From: JACPUX01 sp964517465
Lineage (GTDB): Bacteria > Pseudomonadota > Gammaproteobacteria > Burkholderiales > Casimicrobiaceae
DNA length: 64,000 nt
Direction of reading: 5' to 3'
Assembly: GCA_964517465.1 (NCBI GenBank)
Contig: CAZFEK010000020.1
Location: 1-64,000 of the forward strand
In this document: positions 7,879 through 16,317 of the stretch, piece by piece
Numbering within the stretch: position 1 is the first letter of the stretch
How the letters are laid out: each line of letters opens with the position of its first letter
Position numbers and translations under genes: made by a program
The notes under the pieces: generated by a model
Database searches by the model: none
What the model saw: only the letters and a program-made list of their open reading frames with translations
Told to the model about the DNA's origin: nothing

Positions 7879-9300
7879 GTGAAGTCGCGTCGTTCTGCCA
7901 GAGGGATGCCTGGCGCAGGCGAGGGTGCGGACACCGCCGCCACTTCGTTTGGCGACCCCGCTCTCCACGCCTTGCGCCTGCCGCCCCACTCGTCAGAGGC
8001 GGAGCAATCCGTGCTCGGTGGACTCTTGCTCGACAACGACGCCCTCGATAAGATCGCCGACGTTCTCGAAGAGACCGACTTCTATAGCGCGGCGCACCGC
8101 CTGATCTTTGCTGAAATTCGGCGCCTCCTGCTTCTGGGGCAGCCGGCGGACGTGATCACCGTGGCCCATGGCCTGGAATCGGCCAAGAAGCTCGAAGTGG
8201 TCGGAAATCTGGCATACCTCGGCGATCTTGCGCAAAATGTAACGCTGGCGGCGAACATCCGGCGTAATGCGGAGATCGTGCGCGAGCGCTCCATCTTGCG
8301 CAGACTCGCGCGCGTCTGCGCAGAGATTGCGGAGTTCGCCTATGACCCGGCAGGCCGCGCGGTCGGCGAATTGCTGGACCTCGCGGAACAGAAAGTGTTC
8401 GATATCGCCGAATGGGGGGCGCGCACCGAGTTGGGCTTTCAGGCCATGCAGCCACTGCTCATGCAAGTGGTTGAGCGCATCGACAAGTTGTCAGCGCGAG
8501 CGGATCCCACCGATGTGACGGGCGTGCCCACGGGCTTCATTGCACTGGACAGCGTGACCACCGGCTTGCAACAGGGCGACCTCATCATCATCGCTGGACG
8601 GCCTTCGATGGGGAAGACGGCATTCGCCCTCAATATCGCCAAGCATATCGCCGTGGTGTCGAAGTTGCCGGTGGCGGTTTTCAGCATGGAGATGACGGCA
8701 GCGCAGTTGGTTATGCGCATGATCGGCTCGGCGGGGCGGCTCGATCAGCGCAAGATTCGCACTGGGCGTCTGGCCAGTGATGATTGGGCCGGCTGGTCCG
8801 CGGCACTGGGCCAGCTTCATGAAGCACCGCTATTCATCGATGAGACTCCCGCCATCACACCTATGGAATTGCGCTCCCGGGCTCGACGTTTGGCCCGCCA
8901 ACAGGGCGGCAAGCTGGGTGCCATCGTGGTCGACTATCTGCAATTGATGTGCGCTGCGACGCACGCCGGGGAGACCCGCGCCACGGAATTATCGGAAATC
9001 TCTCGCGTGCTGAAGTCACTGGCCAAGGAACTTTCAGTCCCGGTGCTGGCGCTGTTGCAACTGGACCGCAAACCGGAGCAGCGCACCGGCAAGCGGCCGG
9101 TGATGTCGGACCTGCGTGAATCGGGTGCCATCGAGCAGGACGCCGACTTGATTCTGTTCATCCATCGCGATGAGGTGTACGACCCGGATTCCGCGGAGAA
9201 AGGCCTGGCTGAAATCATCATCGGCAAGCAACGCAACGGCCCGATCGGCACCGTTCGATTGGCTTTTGTCGGCGAATTCACCCGGTTTGAGAATCTGTAG
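7879..9300 (+). CDS. dnaB: Replicative DNA helicase DnaB-type (divergent paralogue)
   Basis: About 473 residues if begun at GTG 7879; ATG 7906 is also possible. The frame extends further upstream, but homology starts only at LPPHSSEAEQSVLGG. The DnaB N-terminal domain is followed by the RecA-like domain with AGRPSMGKTAFALNIAKH (Walker A), VFSMEM, RSRARRLARQQGG, VVDYLQLM (Walker B) and DLRESGAIEQDADLILFIHRDEVY. It ends GKQRNGPIGTVRLAFVGEFTRF, as in full-length DnaB. The usual SQLNR motif reads LQLDR, so a conserved Ser and Asn are changed. The neighbourhood is not a normal dnaB locus, so this is probably an accessory, element-type helicase. Dyad site 4 lies upstream. Confidence 0.85.
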   Translation: MKSRRSARGMPGAGEGADTAATSFGDPALHALRLPPHSSEAEQSVLGGLLLDNDALDKIADVLEETDFYSAAHRLIFAEIRRLLLLGQPADVITVAHGLESAKKLEVVGNLAYLGDLAQNVTLAANIRRNAEIVRERSILRRLARVCAEIAEFAYDPAGRAVGELLDLAEQKVFDIAEWGARTELGFQAMQPLLMQVVERIDKLSARADPTDVTGVPTGFIALDSVTTGLQQGDLIIIAGRPSMGKTAFALNIAKHIAVVSKLPVAVFSMEMTAAQLVMRMIGSAGRLDQRKIRTGRLASDDWAGWSAALGQLHEAPLFIDETPAITPMELRSRARRLARQQGGKLGAIVVDYLQLMCAATHAGETRATELSEISRVLKSLAKELSVPVLALLQLDRKPEQRTGKRPVMSDLRESGAIEQDADLILFIHRDEVYDPDSAEKGLAEIIIGKQRNGPIGTVRLAFVGEFTRFENL

Positions 9301-9413
9301 CCCCGCCGGAGTCGTCGGTCGCCGAGAGAACCATCATCGGTGCCGCGAAGAGCTCTGACGATTGATTGCCTTGGTGTGCGTGTTTAAACTACTACTCCAA
9401 AAGAGGAGCTGCC

Positions 9414-9842
9414 TTGAAGAAGGAACTGGACGACATACTTTGCGAACGCTATCCCGACTTGTTTGCCGAGCGGCACAGGTCAATCGAAGAAAGCGCAATG
9501 GGCTGGGGTCTCACCTGCGGTGACGGGTGGTTCGATATCATCGATGCCTTCTGCACCGAAGTGCAGCATGCGGTACAGCAGGGTCACATGCCGCCGGTCG
9601 TATTGAAGCAGGTCAAGGAGAAGTTCGGCTCGCTGAGAATTTACTACCGCGGCGGTAACGACGTGACCGAAGGCCTGGCACGCATGGCGGCGGCGATGTC
9701 GGAACGAGTGTGCGAGATCTGCGGCCATCCGGGCGAGACCGGTCGCCGCCCGCGCGATCGAATGCCGGTCATGACGCGCTGCCGCGAGCACATGAAACCT
9801 GGCTATGGCGCAGACGGTGCCACTGCGGTGCCGTCGACCTGA
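9414..9842 (+). CDS. Conserved hypothetical protein, 142 residues
   Basis: TTG 9414 is the likely start because AAGAGGAG lies just upstream. The protein carries WGLTCGDGWFDIIDAFC near residue 30, VKEKFGSLRIYYRGG in the middle, and a small Cys pair region CEICGHPGETG near residue 105 with a later TRCREHM, a possible metal site. This pattern is frequent in short proteins of proteobacteria and phages, with no known function. It is convergent with the PP2C gene downstream. Confidence 0.6.
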   Translation: MKKELDDILCERYPDLFAERHRSIEESAMGWGLTCGDGWFDIIDAFCTEVQHAVQQGHMPPVVLKQVKEKFGSLRIYYRGGNDVTEGLARMAAAMSERVCEICGHPGETGRRPRDRMPVMTRCREHMKPGYGADGATAVPST

Positions 9843-9864
9843 GCTGGCCCAGGGCGCCCGCTAC

Positions 9865-10620
9865 CTACGCGGTGCGCTCGATCAGCACCAGCGAAAAATT
9901 GTCCGGCGCGCCCGCATCGAGAATGGCTTGACGCCAGCGCCGGACCTGCGCCAGTGCGCCCGCGTTTCGATCGAACAAGGCCATGAGCTCCTCGCCCAGG
10001 GTATCGTGAACGCCGTCGGTGCACAGGAGCAGCATGTCTCCAGGCATGAAAGTGGTGGTGCTGTAGTGAATGGAGAATTCGGTGTCGGCATCGTCGGCGG
10101 TGAGGCAGGAGTCGAGCATGCCGTAGAACCCTGCGTAGGCCACGCCCTCCTCGGCTGCACCTTCATCGATCAGGCGGTTGAGGATGGTGTGGTCACGGGT
10201 AATCTGTTCCCATTGGCCATCAGCGGCAAAGCGATAGGCGCGGCTGTCGCCAACGCTCACCACGGTGCAGCGCTCGCCGAGGCAGGCGGCTGCGGTGAGT
10301 GTGGTGGCAGAGCCATAGTTTCGACCGCGCGCAAGCGCGTCGCACAAGCACCCGTGAGCGCGGCGCACCAGGCTCGCGTTGAAGGGTCGCGCCGCTGCGA
10401 TATCGGTAGCGAGCGATTGCAGAGCGATTCGGCTCGCGCGCCGCGGTGCCGGGCTATTGGCGACACCATCGGCCACGGCGGCAAATACTTCGACCTCATT
10501 GCTCAAATATTGCCGCGGTGGGAGGTCGCGTTCCTGAAAGATGCGAAGGCCCGACCACAGGGTGTCCTGCTGGTCGGGGTTGTCACCGCAATGCTGGGTG
10601 TAGGCAAGGGTCCAGGGCAT
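9865..10620 (-). CDS. PP2C-family Ser/Thr protein phosphatase
   Basis: A 251-residue single-domain PPM/PP2C phosphatase. Metal-binding and structural motifs are visible: VFAAVADGVA (residue ~45), YGSATTLTAA, VVSVGDSRAYRF, ITRDHTILN, LLLCTDGVHD and DNFSLVLI. The first motif is GDNPDQQDT rather than the usual GxxRxxNED. Such enzymes dephosphorylate Ser/Thr on partner proteins. No partner kinase with a Hanks fold is in the window. The small Thr/Ser-rich neighbours or the AAA+ ATPase are possible but unproven substrates. Confidence 0.85.
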   Translation of the reverse strand: MPWTLAYTQHCGDNPDQQDTLWSGLRIFQERDLPPRQYLSNEVEVFAAVADGVANSPAPRRASRIALQSLATDIAAARPFNASLVRRAHGCLCDALARGRNYGSATTLTAAACLGERCTVVSVGDSRAYRFAADGQWEQITRDHTILNRLIDEGAAEEGVAYAGFYGMLDSCLTADDADTEFSIHYSTTTFMPGDMLLLCTDGVHDTLGEELMALFDRNAGALAQVRRWRQAILDAGAPDNFSLVLIERTA

Positions 10621-10838
10621 TCGGATATCCGCCGCAAGAGTGCGGCGTGCATAGAGCGCAGAGACCAGAAGAAAGTTCCTGCGGGTGCAAGAATTCTATC
10701 CGAGTGCTTGCTGGAACCGCGGCACCTTCCCACCAGGATGTCTACCCCTTCTTCCGAGGCGCTACCATGCTGCTGAATATCAATACCAAGACGCGCTACG
10801 CGCAAAAACGTCGAACATAATGGTCACAGAGCTTTGGC

Positions 10839-11335
10839 TTGGACGAGCGTGCGCTCCAAGACATTCTCTTCCGCTCATTGGACAGGTTGCTTCCGAACGA
10901 CGAGCGGATTCTCTTGATGCAGTCCCGTAGCTGGCAAGAAAAACCCGATTTGATGGCCGTTGACAAGAACGGGAACCTCTTCATTTTCGCGTTGAAGGCG
11001 TGGGAATCGCAGAGCTCAAATCTGCTTCAAGCACTCCGTTACGGCCAGATTCACGGCGCCATGAAATGCCCTGAATTGGACGCCTGGCGCAAAAAGACGA
11101 CTGACCCATCCCTGTCGCTCAAGCTCGCGCACCAGCAAAATTCGGGATCGAGCTCGCGGAAGGGGATTTCAATCGAAAACAAATCCTTGTGGTGATGACC
11201 AATGGCCTGGATTACCGGACCCGAGAGGCTTCCCGGTATTGGCGCTCCAGCGGATTAGATGTCCGCCCGTGGGTCTATCGTGTATATACCGGCGCGGCCG
11301 ACGAGATGTTGCTGGAAATGTGCCCTTTCCATTGA
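10839..11335 (+). pseudogene. PD-(D/E)XK nuclease-like gene, frameshifted
   Basis: Frame one (10839-11195, TTG start) carries QEKPDLMAVDKNGNLFIF followed by ALKAWESQSSNLLQALRYGQ, a nuclease-like hairpin in which ELK of the family reads ALK. Coding sense then continues in a second frame from about 11138 (FGIELAEGDFNRKQILVVMT, later VRPWVYRVYTGAADEMLLEM) to a stop at 11333. The switch is at a short A run (11137-11140), where one extra A would restore a single frame. A third frame (TTG 11332 to 11472; AAEIKKISGINHVFMSTMFG) may be a further displaced C-terminal part or an overlapping small gene. With the altered glutamate, this is probably decaying, or the run length is a sequencing error. Confidence 0.6.
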
Positions 11336-11510
11336 CAGCCGCAGAGATAAAGAAAATATCGGGGATCAATCACGTCTTCATGAGCACGATGTTTGGCGCC
11401 GACGCGGACAGTGGGAAGGCGATCAGGCGGGTCATACATGACCGCCATCAGGCCAAAGGGCAGTCGGGTTAGGGCCGGTTTCGAACCGAACCTCCCCGCG
11501 CGATTCTTCT

Positions 11511-12509
11511 TTACGCGTAAAGCGCCGCGGTCGCCCTGGCCACTTCGGCAATTTCCTCGCGCAGGCGTTTGGGCCTCTTGACCTCTACTCCGTCACCGAT
11601 GCTCAAAATCCACCAGCGCAGTTGCGCCGTATCTGCTACCCGCGCCTTGAGGCGAAATTCGCCATTGCCGAGTTCTGCGAGTTGTTGATTGGCGGCGAGC
11701 GGCGTTTCCAGAAGGTGGTCGCCAGCGTGATTGTGGAAGTGCAGCTCCACGCCGATTTCATCGCCCGCGCCGAAACCCCAGGTGCCTGCGGCGACTTGCC
11801 GGTCGAGGTCGAAGCCCGCTGGCGCGATGGCCTTCTCGTCGAGCACTTCGACGGACTTGATGCGATGCACGGCCAGCGTGCGCGCGTCCGGATAGTCGAA
11901 CAGGCGGCAATAGAGATAGAGCATCGGGCCACGCTGCACGAGGGCCAAGGGATGAACCGTCCATTCCTTGGCGCTCTTTTCGCCGCGTTTCTGGTACCTG
12001 ATGCGCAGTTGGCGCGAATCCAATAGCGCCTTCGAGACCGCCTCATGCACCTCGGCGGCGATGGTGGGAGCAAGCAGCGGTTGCGCTGGCGGCACGATGC
12101 GCACGCGGTCAAGCCAGCGGCGCGGCCCTTCGCGCGAACTGGCAAGCGCGCGACGTGCCGCCTCAAAGTAGGTGCCGAGTTCCTTCAACATCGGTTGTGG
12201 CAGCAAACCTTGCAGGTGCTTTTCCGCCATCAACAGGGTGAGCGCAGCGGTGCGCGAGAGCGCGGGGATGGTCAAACCCTGTGCGCTTGGCGCCCAGGAC
12301 CAATGAAACGGCTTCACGCTTTCGTCGGCGACGATGGCGAAGGATTGCGACAGCGTCACCAGATGTCGCTGTATGGAGCGCTCGGTGAGTGTGAACCCAT
12401 TGCGGCTGAGCGCCTCCCGCAGCGCCGCCACGGTAATGCTCTGTGGATGGCGCGGAAGGTGCTGCAAGAGCTCAAGCAGGCATTGGAGTGTGTCGCGGGA
12501 TTCGGGCAT
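11511..12509 (-). CDS. WYL-domain transcriptional regulator
   Basis: A 332-residue protein with an N-terminal winged-helix region (TVAALREALSRNGFTLTERSIQRHL), a middle region, and a WYL domain from residue ~150 (QLRIRYQKRG, EWTVHPLALVQRG, MLYLYCRLFDYPDARTLAVHRIKSVEVL). A WCX-like C-terminal part follows (GVEVKRPKRLREEI). WYL regulators bind nucleic-acid or nucleotide ligands and often control phage-defence or DNA-damage genes. It lies downstream of the UDG-like gene on the same strand. A 15-bp dyad at 12576-12590 could be its operator. Confidence 0.85.
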   Translation of the reverse strand: MPESRDTLQCLLELLQHLPRHPQSITVAALREALSRNGFTLTERSIQRHLVTLSQSFAIVADESVKPFHWSWAPSAQGLTIPALSRTAALTLLMAEKHLQGLLPQPMLKELGTYFEAARRALASSREGPRRWLDRVRIVPPAQPLLAPTIAAEVHEAVSKALLDSRQLRIRYQKRGEKSAKEWTVHPLALVQRGPMLYLYCRLFDYPDARTLAVHRIKSVEVLDEKAIAPAGFDLDRQVAAGTWGFGAGDEIGVELHFHNHAGDHLLETPLAANQQLAELGNGEFRLKARVADTAQLRWWILSIGDGVEVKRPKRLREEIAEVARATAALYA

Positions 12510-12575
12510 GGGAAGTCAACTCTCTGGGTTTGTGAACCTGATTCGCCCTTGCTGGCAATCCTACTCCGCAGTGCT

Positions 12576-12590
12576 CTCGGTGAGGCCGAG
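12576..12590. promoter_or_regulatory. Dyad upstream of the WYL regulator (CTCGG-N5-CCGAG)
   Basis: A perfect 5+5 bp dyad with 5-bp spacer, 67 bp upstream of the WYL gene start. Its position fits autoregulation, but the arms are short, so chance is possible. Confidence 0.3.
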
Positions 12591-12637
12591 TGCCACAAGC
12601 ATAACAATCATCACCAACGGATTGCCTCGGCAAGGCA

Positions 12638-13160
12638 CTAAATCGAGATGCCTCCTGTGGGGTGGCGAACGAAGGAAAAGCGTGGGTCATTCTCCCGATT
12701 CAACCCCAAACCCGCAATAGCGTTTCGCGCGGCCGCCCCCAAGACGACTATGCGTTCGAAATTGCCCGTTTGCACATGTTGAAGCAGCCAGTTCGAACAA
12801 TGGCGACGAACCTCTGCGGGGGGGCGAGTTATCCCGTGGTCGTGCACCGCTATTCTGCGGCCTCTTGCCCGGGAAGCACTGGACCGTGTTCGTAATGTTG
12901 TAATGTCGTCGACATTGCTCCGCGCGCTGGAAAGCCTCCGCCATTCGCGATCCGGCGGAGAATGAATTTTGGCTGATCAACGGGCGTCCTCGCCTCCATT
13001 TCTCGACACCGGGCGCTTGAAATATGAGGAGCACGGAGGCACCGTTATCTTCCATCGAGAGCGGAGCCTTACGAATCTGCCTACGCAGTTTACGCCGCCT
13101 CGATGGACTTGTGTCTACGCTTCGATCGGCCGGCGTAATCATCCCCGGGTGTTCACTCAC
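12638..13160 (-). pseudogene. Uracil-DNA-glycosylase-superfamily-like gene, frameshifted at a G7 run
   Basis: Frame one, from GTG 13160, reads VLLIFQAPGVEKWRRGRPLI, then NTVQCFPGKRPQNSGARPRD. It runs into a run of seven G (12815-12822 on the plus strand). The other frame continues the same protein with EVRRHCSNWLLQHVQTGNFE, then RIVVLGAAARNAIAGLG and PRFSFVRHPTGG to a stop at 12638. Together these give ~170 residues with the order of UDG-family motifs, with VLGAAARNA and RHPTGG near the end. Either this is a recent frameshift or the run length is misread. GTG 13160 overlaps the stop of the upstream 88-residue gene by 8 bp. Confidence 0.65.
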
Positions 13161-13419
13161 CTGCTGTTCCAGGAAGCTCAAAAAACCCAAGCATGATCGG
13201 ATCGCTGTCGTCTTCTGGTGCCCGGCGTCGAGTAGAACCCTTCGCAGAGCGCAGCACCTGACCATCGGTGAGAACGATCGCTGTTACGTCACCATTGAAT
13301 TCAGGATGAACCTTGAAAAGCTGTATCGATGCGGTTGCCCTTCGAATTGCCTCCAGGAGCAACTTTTCTGCTGTACTGCTCCGCCAGGGAGCGACCGGCA
13401 TTTGCCGCCATAACTCCAT
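13153..13419 (-). CDS. Small hypothetical protein upstream of the UDG-like gene
   Basis: An 88-residue frame beginning ATG 13419 (MELWRQMPVAPWRSSTAEKL). It contains an amphipathic helix (LLLEAIRRATASIQLFKVHP) and a strand-turn-strand (DVTAIVLTDGQVLRSAKG). Its last codons overlap the start of the UDG-like frame, suggesting an operon of 88-aa protein, UDG-like protein and WYL regulator. I recognise no family. The open frame extends upstream to 13719 but looks non-coding there. Confidence 0.45.
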   Translation of the reverse strand: MELWRQMPVAPWRSSTAEKLLLEAIRRATASIQLFKVHPEFNGDVTAIVLTDGQVLRSAKGSTRRRAPEDDSDPIMLGFFELPGTAGE

Positions 13420-14147
13420 GATGTGGTTACGGCCGTAATTGTATTGTGCGCGCGGCGCGAGCCAACATCGAGCGTTTGCTAACAACCAACGAGAATCCGG
13501 CGCCGCCGTGCCTATGGAGCCTATGTCATGGCAGCTGTCCATCGAGGGCATCGGCAAAGGTGCGCCATCGGCACACAGCCCGCCCAGCCGCTTGGGTCCA
13601 CTACCACTGCAAATCAAAGACACAGCCCCGGCGGCTGGTCGCCGACTCGTTTTCGGATACCAAGGGCGGCAGCGGTGCGACTGGCGGGTGATCGACCGGA
13701 CCAAAGCGATGCGAACCATGGCTTCGGCCGGCCTGCGTGCCGCAGCCTCAACGCGCCTGGCGGCGCATTATCCTTGACCGCAGAGAGATGGACAGATCCG
13801 ATCAATAGGCGCCGCGGCCGCTAGCCGCCGCCTCGCCGGGCTTCTCGCTGTCGCTCCGTCCGCGTTTTGCGCCACCGCGAGCGCGCGGAGCGTATCAAGC
13901 ACAAGCACCCTCGCCTGATAATGCGCCTCCTAATCCTTGGGATCATCCCGTTTGCGCCTGCTGCGCGGCTGGGGTTGTTCACATGGCGCGGGTTCAATCG
14001 ATTAGAGTCGAACACTTTACTGCCTGAAGGCATGCGACTTCCTTGCTTCAGCTCTGGATTTGCGCGGGCCAGCGTCGCCGCAGCATTGTTGGTGGGCTGG
14101 CGGGCCGTGATCCGCAGGGGAGCGTGATCACCTGCCTGGCATCCTGG
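13420..14147. other. Intergenic region, no supported gene
   Basis: About 730 bases. Several overlapping open frames exist on both strands, but none shows a recognisable domain or a convincing ribosome site. A frame ending at 13777 contains a weakly protein-like stretch (RRLVFGYQGRQRCDWRVIDR) that could be a gene remnant. No tRNA, integrase or repeat was seen. The stretch marks the end of the accessory block. Confidence 0.4.
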
Positions 14148-15056
14148 TCAGCCAGTTCCAAAGTGTTCCCGCCAAATCGCGGTTTGCATGAATGTGGGCC
14201 GCTCGCGAAGCCGCAGCGCCGCAATGGCGTTGTCGCAGAACAATCTGGGTAGGACGTCACCCATCCAGGGCAGGGCGCGGAAGCGCTCGACCTGTTCGCC
14301 CAGGGCGTTCAAGGGGTAGGCGCTGGAAAACACGAAGCGGCTGGCGAAGCCCAGCGCGTTGTAGTTGATGGCTTGCAGCCAATCGGCGTGGCCCAGGTGG
14401 TAGAGGTAGGAGTCGGGCGCCAGCCACACGTTGTCGTAGCGGCAGGCCATGACGATGGCTTCGCGCACATAGGGATAGCAGCCGTGACCGCAGATGATGT
14501 GGAGGCCGGGGAAGTCGCTGGCCACCTTTTCGATGTATTTGGGGTTGGCGTAGTCCAAGAGCTTGCCGCCCAAGAGGCCGGAAGTTTGTGGGATCAGCGT
14601 GACGCGCTGCTTTTCGCAATATTCGTAAATCGGGTAGAGCAGAGGATCATCGAGGTTGCAGCCCGGTGCTCGGCCCGGTTCGATAAACACGGCATAGAGC
14701 CCCAGCTCTTCGGTGCAGCGCTGAAGTTCTGTCATCGCGTCGTGCATCTGGTTGCTGACGTCGATGCCGGCCACGCCGATGAAACGCCCTGGGTGCGCGG
14801 CTTGCACTTGCGCGATGCTGTCGTTGGAACTGGTGCGCGCCGGCAGATCGAAGCGGCCAAAGCGGGCGCCCGGGTTGCAGCCCGAAACGGAAACCGCGGT
14901 GGTCACTCCCGCGGCATCCAACTCCCCGAAAAAACCCTCGAGTGTCTGCGCTGCCAAGCCGGGAACGCGCGCCATTTTGCCGGCATGTTGCACGCGATCG
15001 TAAAAGTAATCGGCTTCGCCGGCGAGCGTGAGGCGGCAACGGCAATCGATGATCAT
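14148..15056 (-). CDS. Amidohydrolase-2-like TIM-barrel protein lacking metal ligands
   Basis: A 302-residue protein with the overall pattern of COG2159 (ACMSD-like) hydrolases: GFFGELDAAGVTTAVSVSG, HPGRFIGVAGID, YPIYEYCEKQRVTLIPQTSG, FPGLHIICGHGCYPYVREAI and a C-terminal LFCDNAIAALRL. The N-terminal metal motif DxHxH is replaced by DCRCR (residues 4-8). The usual Asp of the FGSDYP-type motif is absent (VFSSAYP). Only the GHG histidine is kept. It may be a metal-independent or non-catalytic member. It is divergent from the ATP-grasp gene, with 148 bp between the starts. Confidence 0.75.
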   Translation of the reverse strand: MIIDCRCRLTLAGEADYFYDRVQHAGKMARVPGLAAQTLEGFFGELDAAGVTTAVSVSGCNPGARFGRFDLPARTSSNDSIAQVQAAHPGRFIGVAGIDVSNQMHDAMTELQRCTEELGLYAVFIEPGRAPGCNLDDPLLYPIYEYCEKQRVTLIPQTSGLLGGKLLDYANPKYIEKVASDFPGLHIICGHGCYPYVREAIVMACRYDNVWLAPDSYLYHLGHADWLQAINYNALGFASRFVFSSAYPLNALGEQVERFRALPWMGDVLPRLFCDNAIAALRLRERPTFMQTAIWREHFGTG

Positions 15057-15204
15057 GCTAAGCTAGGCGTAAGGAGACGGCCGCTATTCTATGCGCAAAA
15101 GCGGCTGAAGAGGATTTGGAGGGGTGGGAGGAAGGATTGCAAATCGCATTGACTGTACGCGCCCGCAGCAGCGGCTTTGCGCGGCCCAAGGAAGGGGTCT
15201 CGCC

Positions 15205-16317
15205 GTGGTCGAGCTGAGCTTATTATTGCTCTCGGGCGGGGGACACACCGGCGCCAACATCATGGCCGCGCTGGCCAGCCGACGCAACAACCTCCGCCTG
15301 ATCGCCACCACCGACTCGGCCGACGAGCCTACCCTTTTTGCTTTTGACGCCATCTATTTGGCCCCTTCGCTTACCGCGGCGCCGCGGGGCTTTGAAGCGC
15401 GTGTACTGGAAATCATGGAGCACGAGGCCGTGGATTTGGTCATCCCCTGCCGCGACGAAGACGTTGTTTGGCTCTCGAGCTTGCGTCAGCGGCGTTCGGA
15501 ACTTGTCCCGCGTCTACTCTGCGGCGCTCACGGCATCGCCGAGCAAGTCAACGACAAGTGGCTCAGCTGCATCTTTGCGCGGGAGTACGATTTGCCCTTT
15601 GCGCACTCGCTGCCCACCGGCGGTGCGGCGGATGTGGCGAGCTTCATAACCGAAGTGGGCTTTCCGGTGGTGCTGAAACCGCGCCACGACGCTAACGCGC
15701 GCGGCGTGCATTTGCTCACCACCGCGGCGCAGGTGACGGCGGCGATGGCGCGTCCTGACGCGGTGCTGCAAGAATTCCTGGGCGAGCGCGAAGCAACGCA
15801 GCAATCGATCGATGCCATGCTCAAGAACGGCGTGCCTCTGGTGCACAACTTCATGGGCGCGAAGCACTCGATTCAATTGCTCCTGGACCCCGGGGGTGAA
15901 TGTCGTTCCATCGCTTGCACCATCAACGCCATGGACGGACGGATCAGCCGACGCGTCAGCCTCGACCCTACACCGCAAGCGCGAGAAATCGGCGCCCGCT
16001 GCGCCGAGGTGTTCGGACGCGCGGGTTGGTGCGGGCCGCTCAACGTGCAATGTCAAATGGACTCCCAGGGCCGCCTTAAGATTCACGAATTTAATGCGCG
16101 CTTCACCGGCGCCACCGCGGCGCGCTGGGCTCTAGGCATCGACGAGGTGGGCTTGGCGCTGGAGTGTTTCACCGGGCACCGTCTGCCACGGCCCTTCCCG
16201 GCGGGGGCGTCGCCCACGGTGGCGCGCGAAAGTTTCGCGGCTAGGGCGGCGCCCCCGGGGGGCGTGGAATTATTGCGCCGAGATGGCGTGTGGCGCGACG
16301 TGGCGGGAGGCGGTTGA
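15205..16317 (+). CDS. ATP-grasp (carbamoyl-phosphate-synthase-like) enzyme
   Basis: A 370-residue protein from GTG 15205, with AAGGAAGGGG just upstream; the frame continues further 5' without homology. The N-terminal pre-ATP-grasp region reads LLLSGGGHTGANIMAALA and VDLVIPCRDEDV. The ATP-grasp core follows: NDKWLSCIFAREYDLPFA, GFPVVLKPRHDANARGVHLL, a CTINAMDGRISRR segment, and IHEFNARFTGATA with the metal-binding EFNAR. Such enzymes ligate carboxylates to amines, often in peptide or surface sugar modification. Its stop overlaps the glycosyltransferase start (TGATG), so both likely act in one pathway; the substrate is unknown. Confidence 0.85.
   Translation: MVELSLLLLSGGGHTGANIMAALASRRNNLRLIATTDSADEPTLFAFDAIYLAPSLTAAPRGFEARVLEIMEHEAVDLVIPCRDEDVVWLSSLRQRRSELVPRLLCGAHGIAEQVNDKWLSCIFAREYDLPFAHSLPTGGAADVASFITEVGFPVVLKPRHDANARGVHLLTTAAQVTAAMARPDAVLQEFLGEREATQQSIDAMLKNGVPLVHNFMGAKHSIQLLLDPGGECRSIACTINAMDGRISRRVSLDPTPQAREIGARCAEVFGRAGWCGPLNVQCQMDSQGRLKIHEFNARFTGATAARWALGIDEVGLALECFTGHRLPRPFPAGASPTVARESFAARAAPPGGVELLRRDGVWRDVAGGG

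Noticed and set aside
9805..10776. 323-codon frame opposite the PP2C gene
   Set aside because: Antisense shadow of a clear phosphatase; no recognisable protein.
11470..11515. tRNA-like T-arm (GGTTTCGAACCG)
   Set aside because: Only a short hairpin; no acceptor stem or D/anticodon arms could be folded around it.
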